Shown: positions 37,133-47,107 of the stretch, piece after piece
How positions within the stretch are numbered: the first letter of the stretch is position 1
How the letters are laid out: every line of letters begins with the position of its first letter
DNA from: Prevotella sp.
Lineage (GTDB): Bacteria > Bacteroidota > Bacteroidia > Bacteroidales > Dysgonomonadaceae
Direction: 5' to 3'
Length of the DNA: 64,000 nucleotides
NCBI GenBank assembly: GCA_031271965.1
Contig: JAISUS010000028.1
Span: forward strand, 372,001-436,000
Made by a program: the position numbers and the translations under genes
The notes under the pieces: generated by a model
What the model saw: the letters and a program-made list of their open reading frames with translations, nothing else
Told to the model about the DNA's origin: nothing
Database searches by the model: none

Positions 37133-38253
37133 TCGTTCTCTTCATCAATAAGACCAAATCCTTCCCTGAAAAAATCTGTAGCAAGAAAATCGAAATTATT
37201 CAGTCCTGTATATTTAAAGTCGTCAAATATTTCTTTGGAATTCCGATAGTCATAAAATATAGATTTGGTACGGTCACGACTTATTACCGACCAATACTTT
37301 AAAGATATTTGATTCATTACATGCCTATCATTAGAGGTCATAAAGAATTGCATATTCGAGTTATTTATTTTCTTTATAACCATATCTATAATCATTTGAG
37401 ATCTGTCAAAATCGAGCCCTTCTCCCATATCATCGATAAGCATACATAATGACAGGTTGGTCATGCGGGCATAACAGAGCATAATAAATAAAGATAAAGC
37501 CCGAAACATCCCTTGCGACATATCGCGCTGTAATACAGCATACTCACCGTCCTCCTCCACAAAAAGGCTATAACCTGCTGTCGTCTCACGAATATTAATA
37601 TCTGAGATAGAATATCCGAGCTCGTTCATACCGGCTTTTATTTCCGACACAAAATTATCTCCGAATTGCTGTTGACCTTTAAAAAAAGTATGCACAGGCT
37701 CAATGTCCTGAGGATCTTCTGTGGGCTGAGTACAGTCTTTGACCAGCCGGTTTTTCTCCACTTGGTTTGCAAACATATGATTTCGGAGAGATTGTCCCCA
37801 CAAAACAAGATCCGGAAAGTAGGGTTTATCTTGAGTATCGAATAAAGCTACCGCCAGTTCACTACCTCCAATTCCAGATAAGGCCCCCGGATTTTCTGTA
37901 TCTGTAAAAATATTTTTATTCCGATCTAATATAACTTTATCGTTATATGACAAAACTTCTTCGGTGACTATTTTATCCTTAAAAGTAAACGTATATTTAT
38001 ATGAATAACTCTCGTTTTTAAATATAAGTTCATAATGCCCTGAAGGACTAATAGCCTGCTTTAAATTAATTCTGCCTGCAAGAAGATTTGCCACCTCCCG
38101 AATAACGTTCAACGTACGGCTTTTGCCCGAAGCATTTTTGCCGACAAGAAGATTCATATTACCAAAATAGGCGTAATCATCATCGCGTCCGACAATACTC
38201 CATTCGCGAGGCTCACCAATAAAACGAGTATATTTTAATGCACTTAATATCAT
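37129..38253 (-). CDS. OLD/ABC-like ATPase of a two-gene ATPase-TOPRIM module
   Basis: A 374-residue ATPase. Walker A is LLVGKNASGKSRTL at about residue 34; a signature-like DMSQGMFRALSLFIML comes near 245; Walker B is LCMLIDDMGEGLDF near 270, and a switch region FFMTSNDRHVM follows. The layout is that of AAA_21/SMC-like ATPases as in OLD, GajA and AriA, but the protein ends after the ATPase domain and the TOPRIM part is on the neighbouring gene. It starts 168 bp downstream of the mannan locus, behind a hairpin terminator. An anti-phage role is likely but not shown. Confidence 0.8.
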   Translation of the reverse strand: MILSALKYTRFIGEPREWSIVGRDDDYAYFGNMNLLVGKNASGKSRTLNVIREVANLLAGRINLKQAISPSGHYELIFKNESYSYKYTFTFKDKIVTEEVLSYNDKVILDRNKNIFTDTENPGALSGIGGSELAVALFDTQDKPYFPDLVLWGQSLRNHMFANQVEKNRLVKDCTQPTEDPQDIEPVHTFFKGQQQFGDNFVSEIKAGMNELGYSISDINIRETTAGYSLFVEEDGEYAVLQRDMSQGMFRALSLFIMLCYARMTNLSLCMLIDDMGEGLDFDRSQMIIDMVIKKINNSNMQFFMTSNDRHVMNQISLKYWSVISRDRTKSIFYDYRNSKEIFDDFKYTGLNNFDFLATDFFREGFGLIDEEND

Positions 38254-38349
38254 ATCTGCTTTGGAAAAGATAATTTACATCAAATATACAGCTTTTATAA
38301 ATCAATAGCTTATTAATAAATCTTTTTTTAAGTGCTCTGCCACATCTAT

Positions 38350-38406
38350 AATTACAAGAAAGAGGGTTCGTCAAAAGTCCTTTTGACACACCCTCTTCTC
38401 GTAATT
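38350..38406 (-). terminator. Long hairpin ending the mannan operon
   Basis: AATTAC/GTAATT (38350-38355, 38401-38406), AGAGGGT/ACCCTCT (38361-38367, 38390-38396) and GTCAAAAG/CTTTTGAC (38370-38377, 38380-38387) nest in one long stem. It lies 16 bp beyond the GH26 stop. A T-run is only partial. Confidence 0.75.
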
Positions 38407-38421
38407 ATTCTAAATAGAGTA

Positions 38422-39543
38422 TTATTTAATATCTTTATTCATCAAAACATTGTCCTTATTAACAAACTCAACAAAATCTTTTGCAGAAGGATGTCCGATA
38501 AACGGAGCATAAAAATGGTCGGGCATATTTTTTTTCCAGGCATTGCGCCAGAATAGTACCCATGCTATTTTATGCTGACTGATCAAAGGATATACTACTT
38601 GTGTAAAATAGGTAGAATCAGGTATCGATTCCATTCCTGTTTCCCCAATAGTCGGTATTTTATTCGATTTTGAGGCATATCCTGTTACTATTTTCAAGTT
38701 TCGCTCCATTGCTTCTTTATACTTCGCAATAGCAGTAGAATCTTTTCCGGGAACATAACTATCATACCCTACAATATCTACATAATCGTCACCCGGATAT
38801 CGTTCAAGAAAATGTGCTTCATCCTGTGTTTCCGACGGAGAATATGCATATAGCAAATTGTGCACATTCTTTTTATCCCGAAGGTATTCAACTGTCATTA
38901 TCCACAGTTGCTTATATTCACCGGGAGTACATTGCTCATTGCCCCACCAGAACCAATTACCGGTATGTTCGTGATACATACGGAAAACGACCGGAATATA
39001 TTTACCATCCTTATCTTTCAGATCAAGGAAAAAGTCAGCTACCCGATCCAGCCATGCCAAATATTTTGCATGATTAGAACCATTCGGCAGAATAGTACGT
39101 ACAACAGAATCCTGTTTACAATCCCAAGCTGTATTCCCTGTCACAATGTTATCACCATGCCAACTAGCTGTCGTAATACCACCCCGTGCGTATGTGTCCT
39201 TGATATACTGCTTCATATCACTGAAATAGATAGAGTCGAGATTAAATTCTGCACCAATCTCGACATGACCTAACTCCCACCCTATTACAGCAGGATAGTC
39301 ACCTGTCACATCTTTAACATCGGAGCGTCCGGCCTCTTTATACCATGCATGACCATAAGCTAATGCATCCTGATGACCAAGCATTATACCTCGATCCAAA
39401 GACTTAAACAATTTATTGTACAGGTCAACCGTTTCTTTAGTTGCATTCTTGTCAATAGGTTGTTTCATTTCTATCAAAGTTTCTTTTTGCTTACAAGCTG
39501 CAAAACCTGCGATTAACATTAATATAAATAAGCCTTTTTTCAT
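38422..39543 (-). CDS. GH26 beta-mannanase, lipoprotein, mannobiose-releasing type
   Basis: A 373-residue lipoprotein (signal IAGFAACKQKE). GH26 motifs: IMLGHQDALAYGH near the start of the domain; acid/base Glu in FRMYHEHTGNWFWWG (about residue 190); nucleophile Glu in TIGETGMES (about 300); VLFWRNAW near the end. It is similar in length and position to the Bacteroides GH26 enzymes that cut mannan to mannobiose next to a 2-epimerase and GH130. Last gene of the distal mannan operon, 6 bp after GH3. It probably feeds the GPH symporter with mannobiose from the periplasm. Confidence 0.9.
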   Translation of the reverse strand: MKKGLFILMLIAGFAACKQKETLIEMKQPIDKNATKETVDLYNKLFKSLDRGIMLGHQDALAYGHAWYKEAGRSDVKDVTGDYPAVIGWELGHVEIGAEFNLDSIYFSDMKQYIKDTYARGGITTASWHGDNIVTGNTAWDCKQDSVVRTILPNGSNHAKYLAWLDRVADFFLDLKDKDGKYIPVVFRMYHEHTGNWFWWGNEQCTPGEYKQLWIMTVEYLRDKKNVHNLLYAYSPSETQDEAHFLERYPGDDYVDIVGYDSYVPGKDSTAIAKYKEAMERNLKIVTGYASKSNKIPTIGETGMESIPDSTYFTQVVYPLISQHKIAWVLFWRNAWKKNMPDHFYAPFIGHPSAKDFVEFVNKDNVLMNKDIK

Positions 39544-39549
39544 ATCTGT

Positions 39550-41868
39550 TTATTTTATTGCAAATGCTATCTTATTTCCGGTATTGTCTGATGAAGAGCC
39601 TATCTGAAATACGAAATCACCGGGTTCTACAACACGTTTGTTATCCAGATTGATGAAAGATAGATCATTTACATTCAACTTAAATGTAACAGTTTTCGTC
39701 TCCCCGGCTTTCAATGTTACCTTTTCAAACCGGCGAAGTCTTTTCACATCAGGAACCAGCGAAGCATATAAATCACTCGAATACAGTTGAACGACTTCTT
39801 TCCCTTCTCTATTTCCTGTATTTGTCACATCAATAGAAATCAAAATATCTTCATTCGAACCAAGAGGCAATTCCGCTTTATTTATTCTCGGATTAGAGTA
39901 TGCAAATGTTGTATAGCTTAAACCATAACCAAAGGGATATTCGAAATTATAGTCACCTTCATAGTTGTAGGCAGCATCTGTATTCACTTGTTCCTCTGCA
40001 TATTTATGATAATATGGAACTAATGAATTAGGGAATGCAGGATAAGTATAAGGTAATTTCCCTGATGGATTTACGTCTCCGGCTAAAATGTCAGCTAGTG
40101 CATCTGCACCATAAACTCCCGGTAAATATGTTTGTATAATAGCATCCAACTTCGAAGAGAATTTGGATATAAGGCGAGGACGGCCTTCACTTAAAACAAG
40201 GATAACTTTTTTATTGAGCTTAAACATTTCCTGAGCCAATTCTGTTTGCAGTTCATTCAAATACAGATCGTTTAAGTCGCCCGGCTTCTCACAATATGAG
40301 TTTTCACCCAAACAAAGTACAATATAATCTACATTTTTAGCTGCTGCGATAGCTTCATCAAACTTATCTTTATGCTCGGTATCCCACTTTGTTTCGTTTG
40401 TATAGCTTACACCCGGAACATAAGAAACATTTTCTTTACCAAATTTAAGCTGTATTGCATCTAATAAATTATGATACTGGCTTGCAAATTCATCTATTTT
40501 TTCACCTTGCCATGAGAAAGTCCATCCACCATTCAGAGAACGTTTGCTTACAGCATTAGGTCCTGCGACAAGAATTTTCACACCTTTTTTCAATGGTAAA
40601 ACATTTCCCTCATTCTTCAATAGAGTAATACCATCAGCTGCTGCATCGTAAGATGCTTGCTGATATACTTTCGAATTAAATTCGGGATAATTTTCCCGAT
40701 ATGTATTAGGTACATCAAACAAATTCAGTTTCAGCTTTAAAGCTATAACTCTCGTTGCTGCATCATCAAGGCGAGACATTGGTACTTGCCCTTCGTTTAC
40801 AAGTTCTGTCAAAAGCCGGCAGTATTCTTTATATGCAATCGGAATCATCGACATATCAATTCCTGCATTGATTCCCACTTTGATAGCCTCTTTTATAGAA
40901 GGCACCATCTTATCACGGCTATACAATTTATTGATATCTTCCCAATCGGTTACAATCATTCCCTGAAAACCCATTTCTTCGCGAAGCAATGTTGTCAGCA
41001 ATTCGTAACTTGCATGCACAGGCATATTGTTTATAATGCCAGAATTTATCATCACTGTATGCACGCCGGCATCTATAGCTGCCTGAAATGCAGGAACATG
41101 ATATTCGCGCAATACATTGTCTGGTATATAAGCCGGAGTACGGTCTTTGCCACTGATAGGAGCTGAATAACCCAGGAAATGTTTCATACAAGCCGCTACT
41201 TTGTGTGGATTACCTATATTATTATCATCACCTTCATATCCTTTGATCAATTCTCGTCCAAAAATAGCTCCGACATAAGGGTCTTCCCCAAATCCTTCGT
41301 ACTGACGGGGAAAACGAGGATCAAGACCTAAATCGAGTACCGGAGAAAAAGTCCAGGGTACATTACTGGCACGGGTTTCATATGCTGTTATTTCTCCCAT
41401 TTTACGAGCATGTACAGGATTCCATGACGCAGCAACTGTTATCTCTTGAGGAAACATTGTAGAACCTGCTGTATAAGTAGCTCCATGAATCTGATCCAAT
41501 CCATAGATAACAGGAATTTTTACTCTGGTTTCTTTCATTGCCACACTTTGTATCTGCTCCACAGTTTTAGTCCACCATTCCGGCGTACGGGCACGAGTAT
41601 TCGGCGAATTCAAAATAGAGCCTATATGATATTCGACAATAGCCTCTCTCAATTTTTCCAAATCTAATTGGAGAGTGCTTGTAGGCGGGATATCAGTTCC
41701 TTTACATACTAAATCAATACTTATCTGGGCTGTTTGCCCGACTTTCTCAGCCAGTGTCATTTTCGACACTATTTCGGCCGCTTTCTTATTCATTTCATCA
41801 TTATTCTGGGCAGTCAATCCTGAAGCAACGCCCAATACTGTAGCCATTATTACAAGTGTTTTTTTCAT
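39550..41868 (-). CDS. GH3 beta-glucosidase (periplasmic)
   Basis: About 772 residues from the ATG at 41868, which gives a clean signal peptide (MKKTLVIMATVLGVASGLTA); an in-frame ATG 11 codons upstream is less likely. The GH3 N-terminal barrel has YGLDQIHGATYTAGSTMFPQ, KHFLGYS and the nucleophile Asp in GMIVTDWEDI. The (alpha/beta)6 sheet domain has LCLGENSYCEKPGD with the acid/base region, and a fibronectin-like domain ends the protein. In this locus it most likely removes terminal glucose from glucomannan oligosaccharides, before or while mannobiose is made. Confidence 0.93.
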   Translation of the reverse strand: MKKTLVIMATVLGVASGLTAQNNDEMNKKAAEIVSKMTLAEKVGQTAQISIDLVCKGTDIPPTSTLQLDLEKLREAIVEYHIGSILNSPNTRARTPEWWTKTVEQIQSVAMKETRVKIPVIYGLDQIHGATYTAGSTMFPQEITVAASWNPVHARKMGEITAYETRASNVPWTFSPVLDLGLDPRFPRQYEGFGEDPYVGAIFGRELIKGYEGDDNNIGNPHKVAACMKHFLGYSAPISGKDRTPAYIPDNVLREYHVPAFQAAIDAGVHTVMINSGIINNMPVHASYELLTTLLREEMGFQGMIVTDWEDINKLYSRDKMVPSIKEAIKVGINAGIDMSMIPIAYKEYCRLLTELVNEGQVPMSRLDDAATRVIALKLKLNLFDVPNTYRENYPEFNSKVYQQASYDAAADGITLLKNEGNVLPLKKGVKILVAGPNAVSKRSLNGGWTFSWQGEKIDEFASQYHNLLDAIQLKFGKENVSYVPGVSYTNETKWDTEHKDKFDEAIAAAKNVDYIVLCLGENSYCEKPGDLNDLYLNELQTELAQEMFKLNKKVILVLSEGRPRLISKFSSKLDAIIQTYLPGVYGADALADILAGDVNPSGKLPYTYPAFPNSLVPYYHKYAEEQVNTDAAYNYEGDYNFEYPFGYGLSYTTFAYSNPRINKAELPLGSNEDILISIDVTNTGNREGKEVVQLYSSDLYASLVPDVKRLRRFEKVTLKAGETKTVTFKLNVNDLSFINLDNKRVVEPGDFVFQIGSSSDNTGNKIAFAIK

Positions 41869-41926
41869 GTTTATAAATTTATAAATTACATATGGATGCA
41901 AATATAAACTTTTTATTTAATGCTGG

Positions 41927-43093
41927 TTATTCCAAAATAAAATGTTCGATCATCTCCATACACATACGTCCATTATGATATGGGCATTTCCAAAATCCTG
42001 CTTTATCATCTTTATTATTTATTGTATTATTTGGCAACCTGCTCCAATACCATTCTCCATTTTCCGGATCTATAATCTGATTCTGAATATAGTTCCATAT
42101 CCGGGACGCCTTTTCTTTATACAATATGTTATGCGAATTTTTATAGGCATACATAAAGCCGACCACAGCTTCAGCCTGTACCCACCAATGGCGTTCCCTG
42201 TCAATGTGATTCCCTTCTTTTTCATAGAACATACTACCATCCGCATCTAAGCCTTCACTGGCGGCATTAGCTATACCAAGCGAAATCGTCTTTACTTTAC
42301 CTAATAATTCTTCATCACCCAAAATTTCTGCTGCTTCGAAGAGTAGCCACGAAGCCTCTATATCGTGTCCATACGATACGGCAGACGATTTCACATCCCA
42401 TTGTTCGTCAAAGAACAGGTTGAGATGATTAGTCTTTTGATCCAATATTTTTTCTATGAAAACATTGATTAATCGCCTTTGCGCATTTTCCAATCGTTCA
42501 TCGTTCCAAATACGACATAAGTTGATATATGGCTCTAATACATGCAGATGCGTATTCATTGTTTTTTTCTCATTTGCATCTTTCTCGCTCAGGCGCATAT
42601 CGTCTATCGGCTTCCAATCCTGAGTATAAGCTTCCAGATAGCCCCCTGATTCATTATCATGGCATTTTTCTATCAGACAGAAGAATTCTTTAGCTAACTC
42701 CAAGGCATAGATATTTCCGGTCGCTCTGTAAAATTCAGAAAACCCGTATAATGCAAAGCCCTGTACATAAGTCTGCTTCTTAGTATTTACAGGGTTACCT
42801 TTATAATCTACTTCCCAATAAACGCCACCGTATGTTTTATCTATGAAATAAGTAACAATATAATCGAATGCTCGTTGAGCTATTTTCAAATACTTTGGAT
42901 TTTGTAAAATCCGGTATGCAGAAGAAAATGTCCAGAGAATACGTGCATTCAATATAGCTCCTTTATTGGCTCGCGGATGTAATACATTATTGCCATCTAT
43001 CTGTCCATAGAAGCCTCCATGCTCTTTGTCCTGCATCTTTTCTATCCAAAAGGACAGTATATTATTCTCAAGTTCCTCTCTAAATCCGTACAT
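41927..43093 (-). CDS. Mannobiose/cellobiose 2-epimerase (AGE family)
   Basis: A 388-residue cytoplasmic (alpha/alpha)6-barrel enzyme. It starts with FWIEKMQDKEHGGFYGQIDG. ALYGFSEFYRATG, SAVSYGHDIEASWLLFEAAE and HWWVQAEAVVGFMYAYK carry the conserved His and Trp residues of N-acylglucosamine/cellobiose 2-epimerases. The gene lies between GPH symporter and GH3 and near GH130, the same set that in Bacteroides fragilis converts mannobiose to mannosylglucose. The product would be the substrate of the GH130 phosphorylase. Start codon is 5 bp after the symporter stop. Confidence 0.93.
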   Translation of the reverse strand: MYGFREELENNILSFWIEKMQDKEHGGFYGQIDGNNVLHPRANKGAILNARILWTFSSAYRILQNPKYLKIAQRAFDYIVTYFIDKTYGGVYWEVDYKGNPVNTKKQTYVQGFALYGFSEFYRATGNIYALELAKEFFCLIEKCHDNESGGYLEAYTQDWKPIDDMRLSEKDANEKKTMNTHLHVLEPYINLCRIWNDERLENAQRRLINVFIEKILDQKTNHLNLFFDEQWDVKSSAVSYGHDIEASWLLFEAAEILGDEELLGKVKTISLGIANAASEGLDADGSMFYEKEGNHIDRERHWWVQAEAVVGFMYAYKNSHNILYKEKASRIWNYIQNQIIDPENGEWYWSRLPNNTINNKDDKAGFWKCPYHNGRMCMEMIEHFILE

Positions 43094-43098
43094 ATATC

Positions 43099-44538
43099 CT
43101 ATTGATTTTCCAATTTTTCGGCTCTACGTTTTTCTAATTCAGCTGTTACTTCTTTTACCTTTTTCTCTGTTAGCGGATAAAAGTACATACCAATAAATGC
43201 CAATAAACAACATATAGCAGGTATTATACTAATCATCAAACGCTCTCCAAAAATAGTTTCTGTACTCTGTTGCGCCAAATCAGGATTGTATTTAAATATA
43301 AATAATATCCAACCTGTAAGCGCTGCACCCAAAGCCCATCCTAACTTTTGAGACATAGACGATGAAGAGAAAATCAAACCCGAAGTACGACGATCCGTCT
43401 TTAATTCCTGATAATCTACTATATCGGCAAACATACTCCAAAGCAAAGGCAATACATAACCGGCGCATAATGAAATCAGAGTTTGCAATATCAGTACCCA
43501 ACTCAATTGATTCGGTACAAAGAAAAACACTACACTAAGGACTGCTGCTCCTGCCATTGCAATCATATAAGTCCTGCGCTTTCCGTATTTAGCTGATAAA
43601 GCAGGAGCCAAAATAACTCCTACAAGATTAGCCGCTTGTCCAATCAAAAAATAGATAGTAGTCATATCCCAGCCTGTAAGCGGCATTTTATATGCTACAT
43701 GAACAAAATCTCTGAAGTAATAAATAGCCACGCCATCACGAACAGCATTAAATAACAAAGCTGCAAGGCCGGTTCCTACCAAAATCCACCAAGGTATATT
43801 ATAGAAAAGATTTTTTAGATCTTGTTTTACAGAAGTATCTTCATCTTCATTCACAGGCTCTACCCGTTCGCGTGTCCATTTGAAACACAGGAAAAACAAA
43901 ATAGTACAAAGGACTCCAATAGTAGCCACACCTAATGTCCAACCAATAGGAGAAGTGCTCACTGTCGTCTCTACTGCTTTTTCTGCAACTTGAACCCCTT
44001 CTGTACTAAAAGCCTTCGCATAACCATCGATAAGCGGCTGCAACAACATAAATGTGATAAAGCTACCGATAAATGCAAACGACATGCGATATGACGAAAG
44101 GATATTCCGTTCCTGAGGTTTTGGTGACATTACTCCCAACAACGATGCATAAGGTACATTAATAAGAGAATATACTATCATCATCAGCGAATAGGTAATA
44201 TAAGCATACACTAATTTGCCCGTAGCTCCAAAGTCAGGAACAAAAAAGGTTATAACACCCATAACCGAAAAAGGTATAGCAAACCATAATATATAAGGTC
44301 TATACCTACCCCACCGGGTTTTGGTACGGTCAGCGGCAATACCTACAAACAAATCAAATACAGAATCCCATACCCGTGCGACTAAAAACATTGTTCCTGC
44401 GGCGGCAGCCGTTATGCCAAAAACATCAGTATAAAAAAACAATGAGTACATACCGAATATTTTCCAGAACATGGATGATGCCATGTCTCCGAAACCATAG
44501 CCGACTTTCTCCTTTAACGAAACTTTATTTGTATTCAT
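43099..44538 (-). CDS. GPH-family sugar:cation symporter, probable mannobiose importer
   Basis: A 479-residue inner membrane protein with about 12 helices. The GPH/MFS_2 start is SLKEKVGYGFGDMASSMFWK. VWDSVFDLFVGIAADRTKTR carries the family motif, and FADIVDYQELKTDRRTSGLI is typical of the C-terminal half. It is followed 5 bp later by the 2-epimerase and preceded by GH130, which points to mannobiose or short manno-oligosaccharides as cargo. Substrate is inferred from context. Confidence 0.9.
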   Translation of the reverse strand: MNTNKVSLKEKVGYGFGDMASSMFWKIFGMYSLFFYTDVFGITAAAAGTMFLVARVWDSVFDLFVGIAADRTKTRWGRYRPYILWFAIPFSVMGVITFFVPDFGATGKLVYAYITYSLMMIVYSLINVPYASLLGVMSPKPQERNILSSYRMSFAFIGSFITFMLLQPLIDGYAKAFSTEGVQVAEKAVETTVSTSPIGWTLGVATIGVLCTILFFLCFKWTRERVEPVNEDEDTSVKQDLKNLFYNIPWWILVGTGLAALLFNAVRDGVAIYYFRDFVHVAYKMPLTGWDMTTIYFLIGQAANLVGVILAPALSAKYGKRRTYMIAMAGAAVLSVVFFFVPNQLSWVLILQTLISLCAGYVLPLLWSMFADIVDYQELKTDRRTSGLIFSSSSMSQKLGWALGAALTGWILFIFKYNPDLAQQSTETIFGERLMISIIPAICCLLAFIGMYFYPLTEKKVKEVTAELEKRRAEKLENQ

Positions 44539-44570
44539 GGTATTTATGATATTATGTCAATTCTCGGGTT

Positions 44571-45743
44571 TTATTTTTTCTCCAGATTTTTCTTTATCAA
44601 GGCAGTCAATGTTTCAACAGATGTTGCAGAGCGATAACCATCAGGCACTGTATTGAAACAGTAATCCAATAAACGATCTACAGACGATACAGCCACATGC
44701 ATACGTGTATCGCATGACGCATAGTAAAGATATACTGTTCCGTCGTCATCGGCTATCCAGCCATTGGTAAACAACACATTAGATACATCACCTACCCGTT
44801 CTTCACCGATTGGCCCCATCAAATGCCCTGCCGGCTCAGCAATCAGTTTATCCGGTTGTTCCAGATCAGTAACGTAAAGATATAGAACATATCGCAATCC
44901 GGCAGCACAAGCACGAACACCATGTGCCAAATGCAGCCAACCTTTAGATGTTTTGATAGGATGAGGCCCCTCTCCGTTCTTCAATTCTTTGATTGTATGA
45001 TAGTAACGGAAATTTATTATCTTTTCTTCTTTGACTTCTGCATTCGTTATATCATCTATCAATGCCCAACCTATTCCCCCACCACTACCGGCATCAATAA
45101 ATCCATCCTGAGGACGAGTATAAAGGGCATATTTACCATTTACAAACTCAGGATGAAGCACAACGTTACGTTGTTGGCTTTTTGTTTTAAGGTCAGGAAG
45201 ACGTTCCCAATTGATTAAATCTTTTGTACGTGCGATTCCGGCAGCCGCAACCGCAGACGATAAATCACCCGCAGGTGCATTCGGATCCTTACGTTCAGAG
45301 CAAAATACCCCATACACCCAGCCATCTTCATGTGCCGTCAAGCGCATATCATATACGTTCGTATCCGGATTATCAGTTTCGGGCATTACTACAGGATAGT
45401 CCCAAAAACGGAAATTATCTATTCCGTTTGGACTTTCAGCTATGGCAAAAAAAGATTTACGATCATTTCCCTCTACACGTACAGCCATTATATAGTTACC
45501 GTTCCATTTTATAGCCCCTGCATTAAATGTACCATTAATCCCGAAACGCTCCATAAAATAGGGATTTGTTTCGGGCGACAGGTCATATCTCCAAAAAACA
45601 GGAGCGTGCCCCGCCGTCAGTACAGGATTCTTATATCGTTCGAATATACCATTACCCGGTAATATCGGCTCATTTTTCAATGTTACTAATTGTTCATATT
45701 CTGCCGTAACAGCCGCAAGACGTTTCTTAAAAAGCTCATTCAT
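44571..45743 (-). CDS. GH130 4-O-beta-D-mannosyl-D-glucose phosphorylase
   Basis: A 390-residue cytoplasmic phosphorylase, the usual length for the mannosylglucose-specific subgroup. Motifs: [20 protein letters not shown] followed by [30 protein letters not shown], and the general acid Asp in [13 protein letters not shown] at about residue 131, plus [20 protein letters not shown] and GEGPHPI. It converts mannosylglucose and phosphate to mannose-1-phosphate and glucose, saving ATP. Neighbouring 2-epimerase and symporter genes make this pathway explicit. Confidence 0.93.
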   Translation of the reverse strand: MNELFKKRLAAVTAEYEQLVTLKNEPILPGNGIFERYKNPVLTAGHAPVFWRYDLSPETNPYFMERFGINGTFNAGAIKWNGNYIMAVRVEGNDRKSFFAIAESPNGIDNFRFWDYPVVMPETDNPDTNVYDMRLTAHEDGWVYGVFCSERKDPNAPAGDLSSAVAAAGIARTKDLINWERLPDLKTKSQQRNVVLHPEFVNGKYALYTRPQDGFIDAGSGGGIGWALIDDITNAEVKEEKIINFRYYHTIKELKNGEGPHPIKTSKGWLHLAHGVRACAAGLRYVLYLYVTDLEQPDKLIAEPAGHLMGPIGEERVGDVSNVLFTNGWIADDDGTVYLYYASCDTRMHVAVSSVDRLLDYCFNTVPDGYRSATSVETLTALIKKNLEKK

Positions 45744-45785
45744 TGTGCTATGTGTTTTTAGTTTTCTCTACTATTAATATTCTTA

Positions 45786-47078
45786 TTATTTTAATTGATC
45801 TGCATAGGTACTAATTACCTTTATTGTGGAATCTGTATCGAATACAGAATTTAATCCTTGTTCCTCTTGGGATGGATCACCCACATAATCATCCCATGGT
45901 TTCCAGAATTCATGGACTGGGCGCCCAAATCCTCCCCATGCCCAAAAGTTACATCCTGCCAGATTTCCTTTTTCTTTGGCAGAAGCTACCACTTGAGTAA
46001 ATATGTTTGTATAATACTTGTCACGAGCAGTAACTGGATCATCAAGTGTATATTTATGATTATCACGAGGGAACCCGAATTCTTCTATTGTTATAGGCTT
46101 ATTCAATTTTTTAGCAATAGCTAGATGGTCTGTTATATATTGATTTGTTTTAACGATAGCAGTATCAACTGATTCCTCTATTTTAGTTATATCTATCCAT
46201 CGCCAGTTTTTAGGCCAGATATGTATGGTCAAATAATCGACATTAGGATCGGCATGTATGTCTTCAAATAACTTCATATCCCCTTCAGAACCCATAAGTC
46301 CCTCATTTCCTGTCGAGATAAGATGATTCGGATCTAACGAACGAATCAAGGCAGTAACCTCTTTCATCCATTTTACAAAGGCAGGTTTACCTTCATCACT
46401 GAATACCCGGGGTTCATTGCCTATTTGCCAAGACATAATAGCAGTATCGTCAATGTATTTCTTGCCTGTATATTTATTTGTTCGTGTGATAACATGTTCT
46501 ACATGCTTCGAAAACATAGCATGACAACTATCACACTCTGCATACTGCGCAACATGTTTTACGAAAACAGGCCAATCGTGTACTCCTTTTTCCGGTACAT
46601 TTCCTTTTCCTGCCCATTCAAGATATTGTCCGTATCCGCCACTCCATTCCCAGCTGTTGTTGATATACAATACGGCATGCATATCACGTTTACCTAATTC
46701 AGCCATAAAAAAATCCAGACCATCAAAAAGAGTATCATTATACACTCCGGGAGCTGTTTGCAATGTTGGTCTTATTTTAACTTCCTGTCCGGAAACGCCG
46801 TCTGCTCCAACGAGTACACGAAGATTTGTCACGCCGTTTTCTTTCATAAAATCAAGTTCTTTGAGCAAGCGGTCACGATTTCCTCCTTCTCCGGTAGAAC
46901 CCAGTATGGCTCCATACCAATAGTTTGTGCCAATAAAATAGTATGGCTTATCGCCTATTACGAAATGCCCGTCCTTTTGCTTAATAAAAGCTGGCTTATC
47001 CGATACTTGATTCACCTTTTTTCGAGTACAAGAAATTGTAAATAATGCCATTACTGCAAAAAGAATTAATTTTCTCAT
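45786..47078 (-). CDS. GH5 subfamily 7-like endo-beta-1,4-mannanase, lipoprotein
   Basis: A 430-residue lipoprotein (ALFTISCTRKK). Motifs: DKPYYFIGTNYWYGAILGST, VTNLRVLVGADGV, YINNSWEWSGGYGQYLEWAG, the acid/base Glu in MSWQIGNEPRVF (about residue 220) and nucleophile Glu in TIEEFGFPRDNHKY (about 332). These are typical of the GH5_7 mannanases. It would cut the mannan backbone at the cell surface or in the periplasm. It is the first catalytic gene of the distal operon, 29 bp after the 109-residue lipoprotein. Confidence 0.9.
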   Translation of the reverse strand: MRKLILFAVMALFTISCTRKKVNQVSDKPAFIKQKDGHFVIGDKPYYFIGTNYWYGAILGSTGEGGNRDRLLKELDFMKENGVTNLRVLVGADGVSGQEVKIRPTLQTAPGVYNDTLFDGLDFFMAELGKRDMHAVLYINNSWEWSGGYGQYLEWAGKGNVPEKGVHDWPVFVKHVAQYAECDSCHAMFSKHVEHVITRTNKYTGKKYIDDTAIMSWQIGNEPRVFSDEGKPAFVKWMKEVTALIRSLDPNHLISTGNEGLMGSEGDMKLFEDIHADPNVDYLTIHIWPKNWRWIDITKIEESVDTAIVKTNQYITDHLAIAKKLNKPITIEEFGFPRDNHKYTLDDPVTARDKYYTNIFTQVVASAKEKGNLAGCNFWAWGGFGRPVHEFWKPWDDYVGDPSQEEQGLNSVFDTDSTIKVISTYADQLK

Positions 47079-47107
47079 TATAAAATCTATTTATATGATA
47101 TATTTTT

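Noticed and set aside
36410-38253. Mobile element carrying the ATPase/DUF4276 pair
   Set aside because: No transposase, integrase, terminal inverted repeats or tRNA attachment site is visible at either side.
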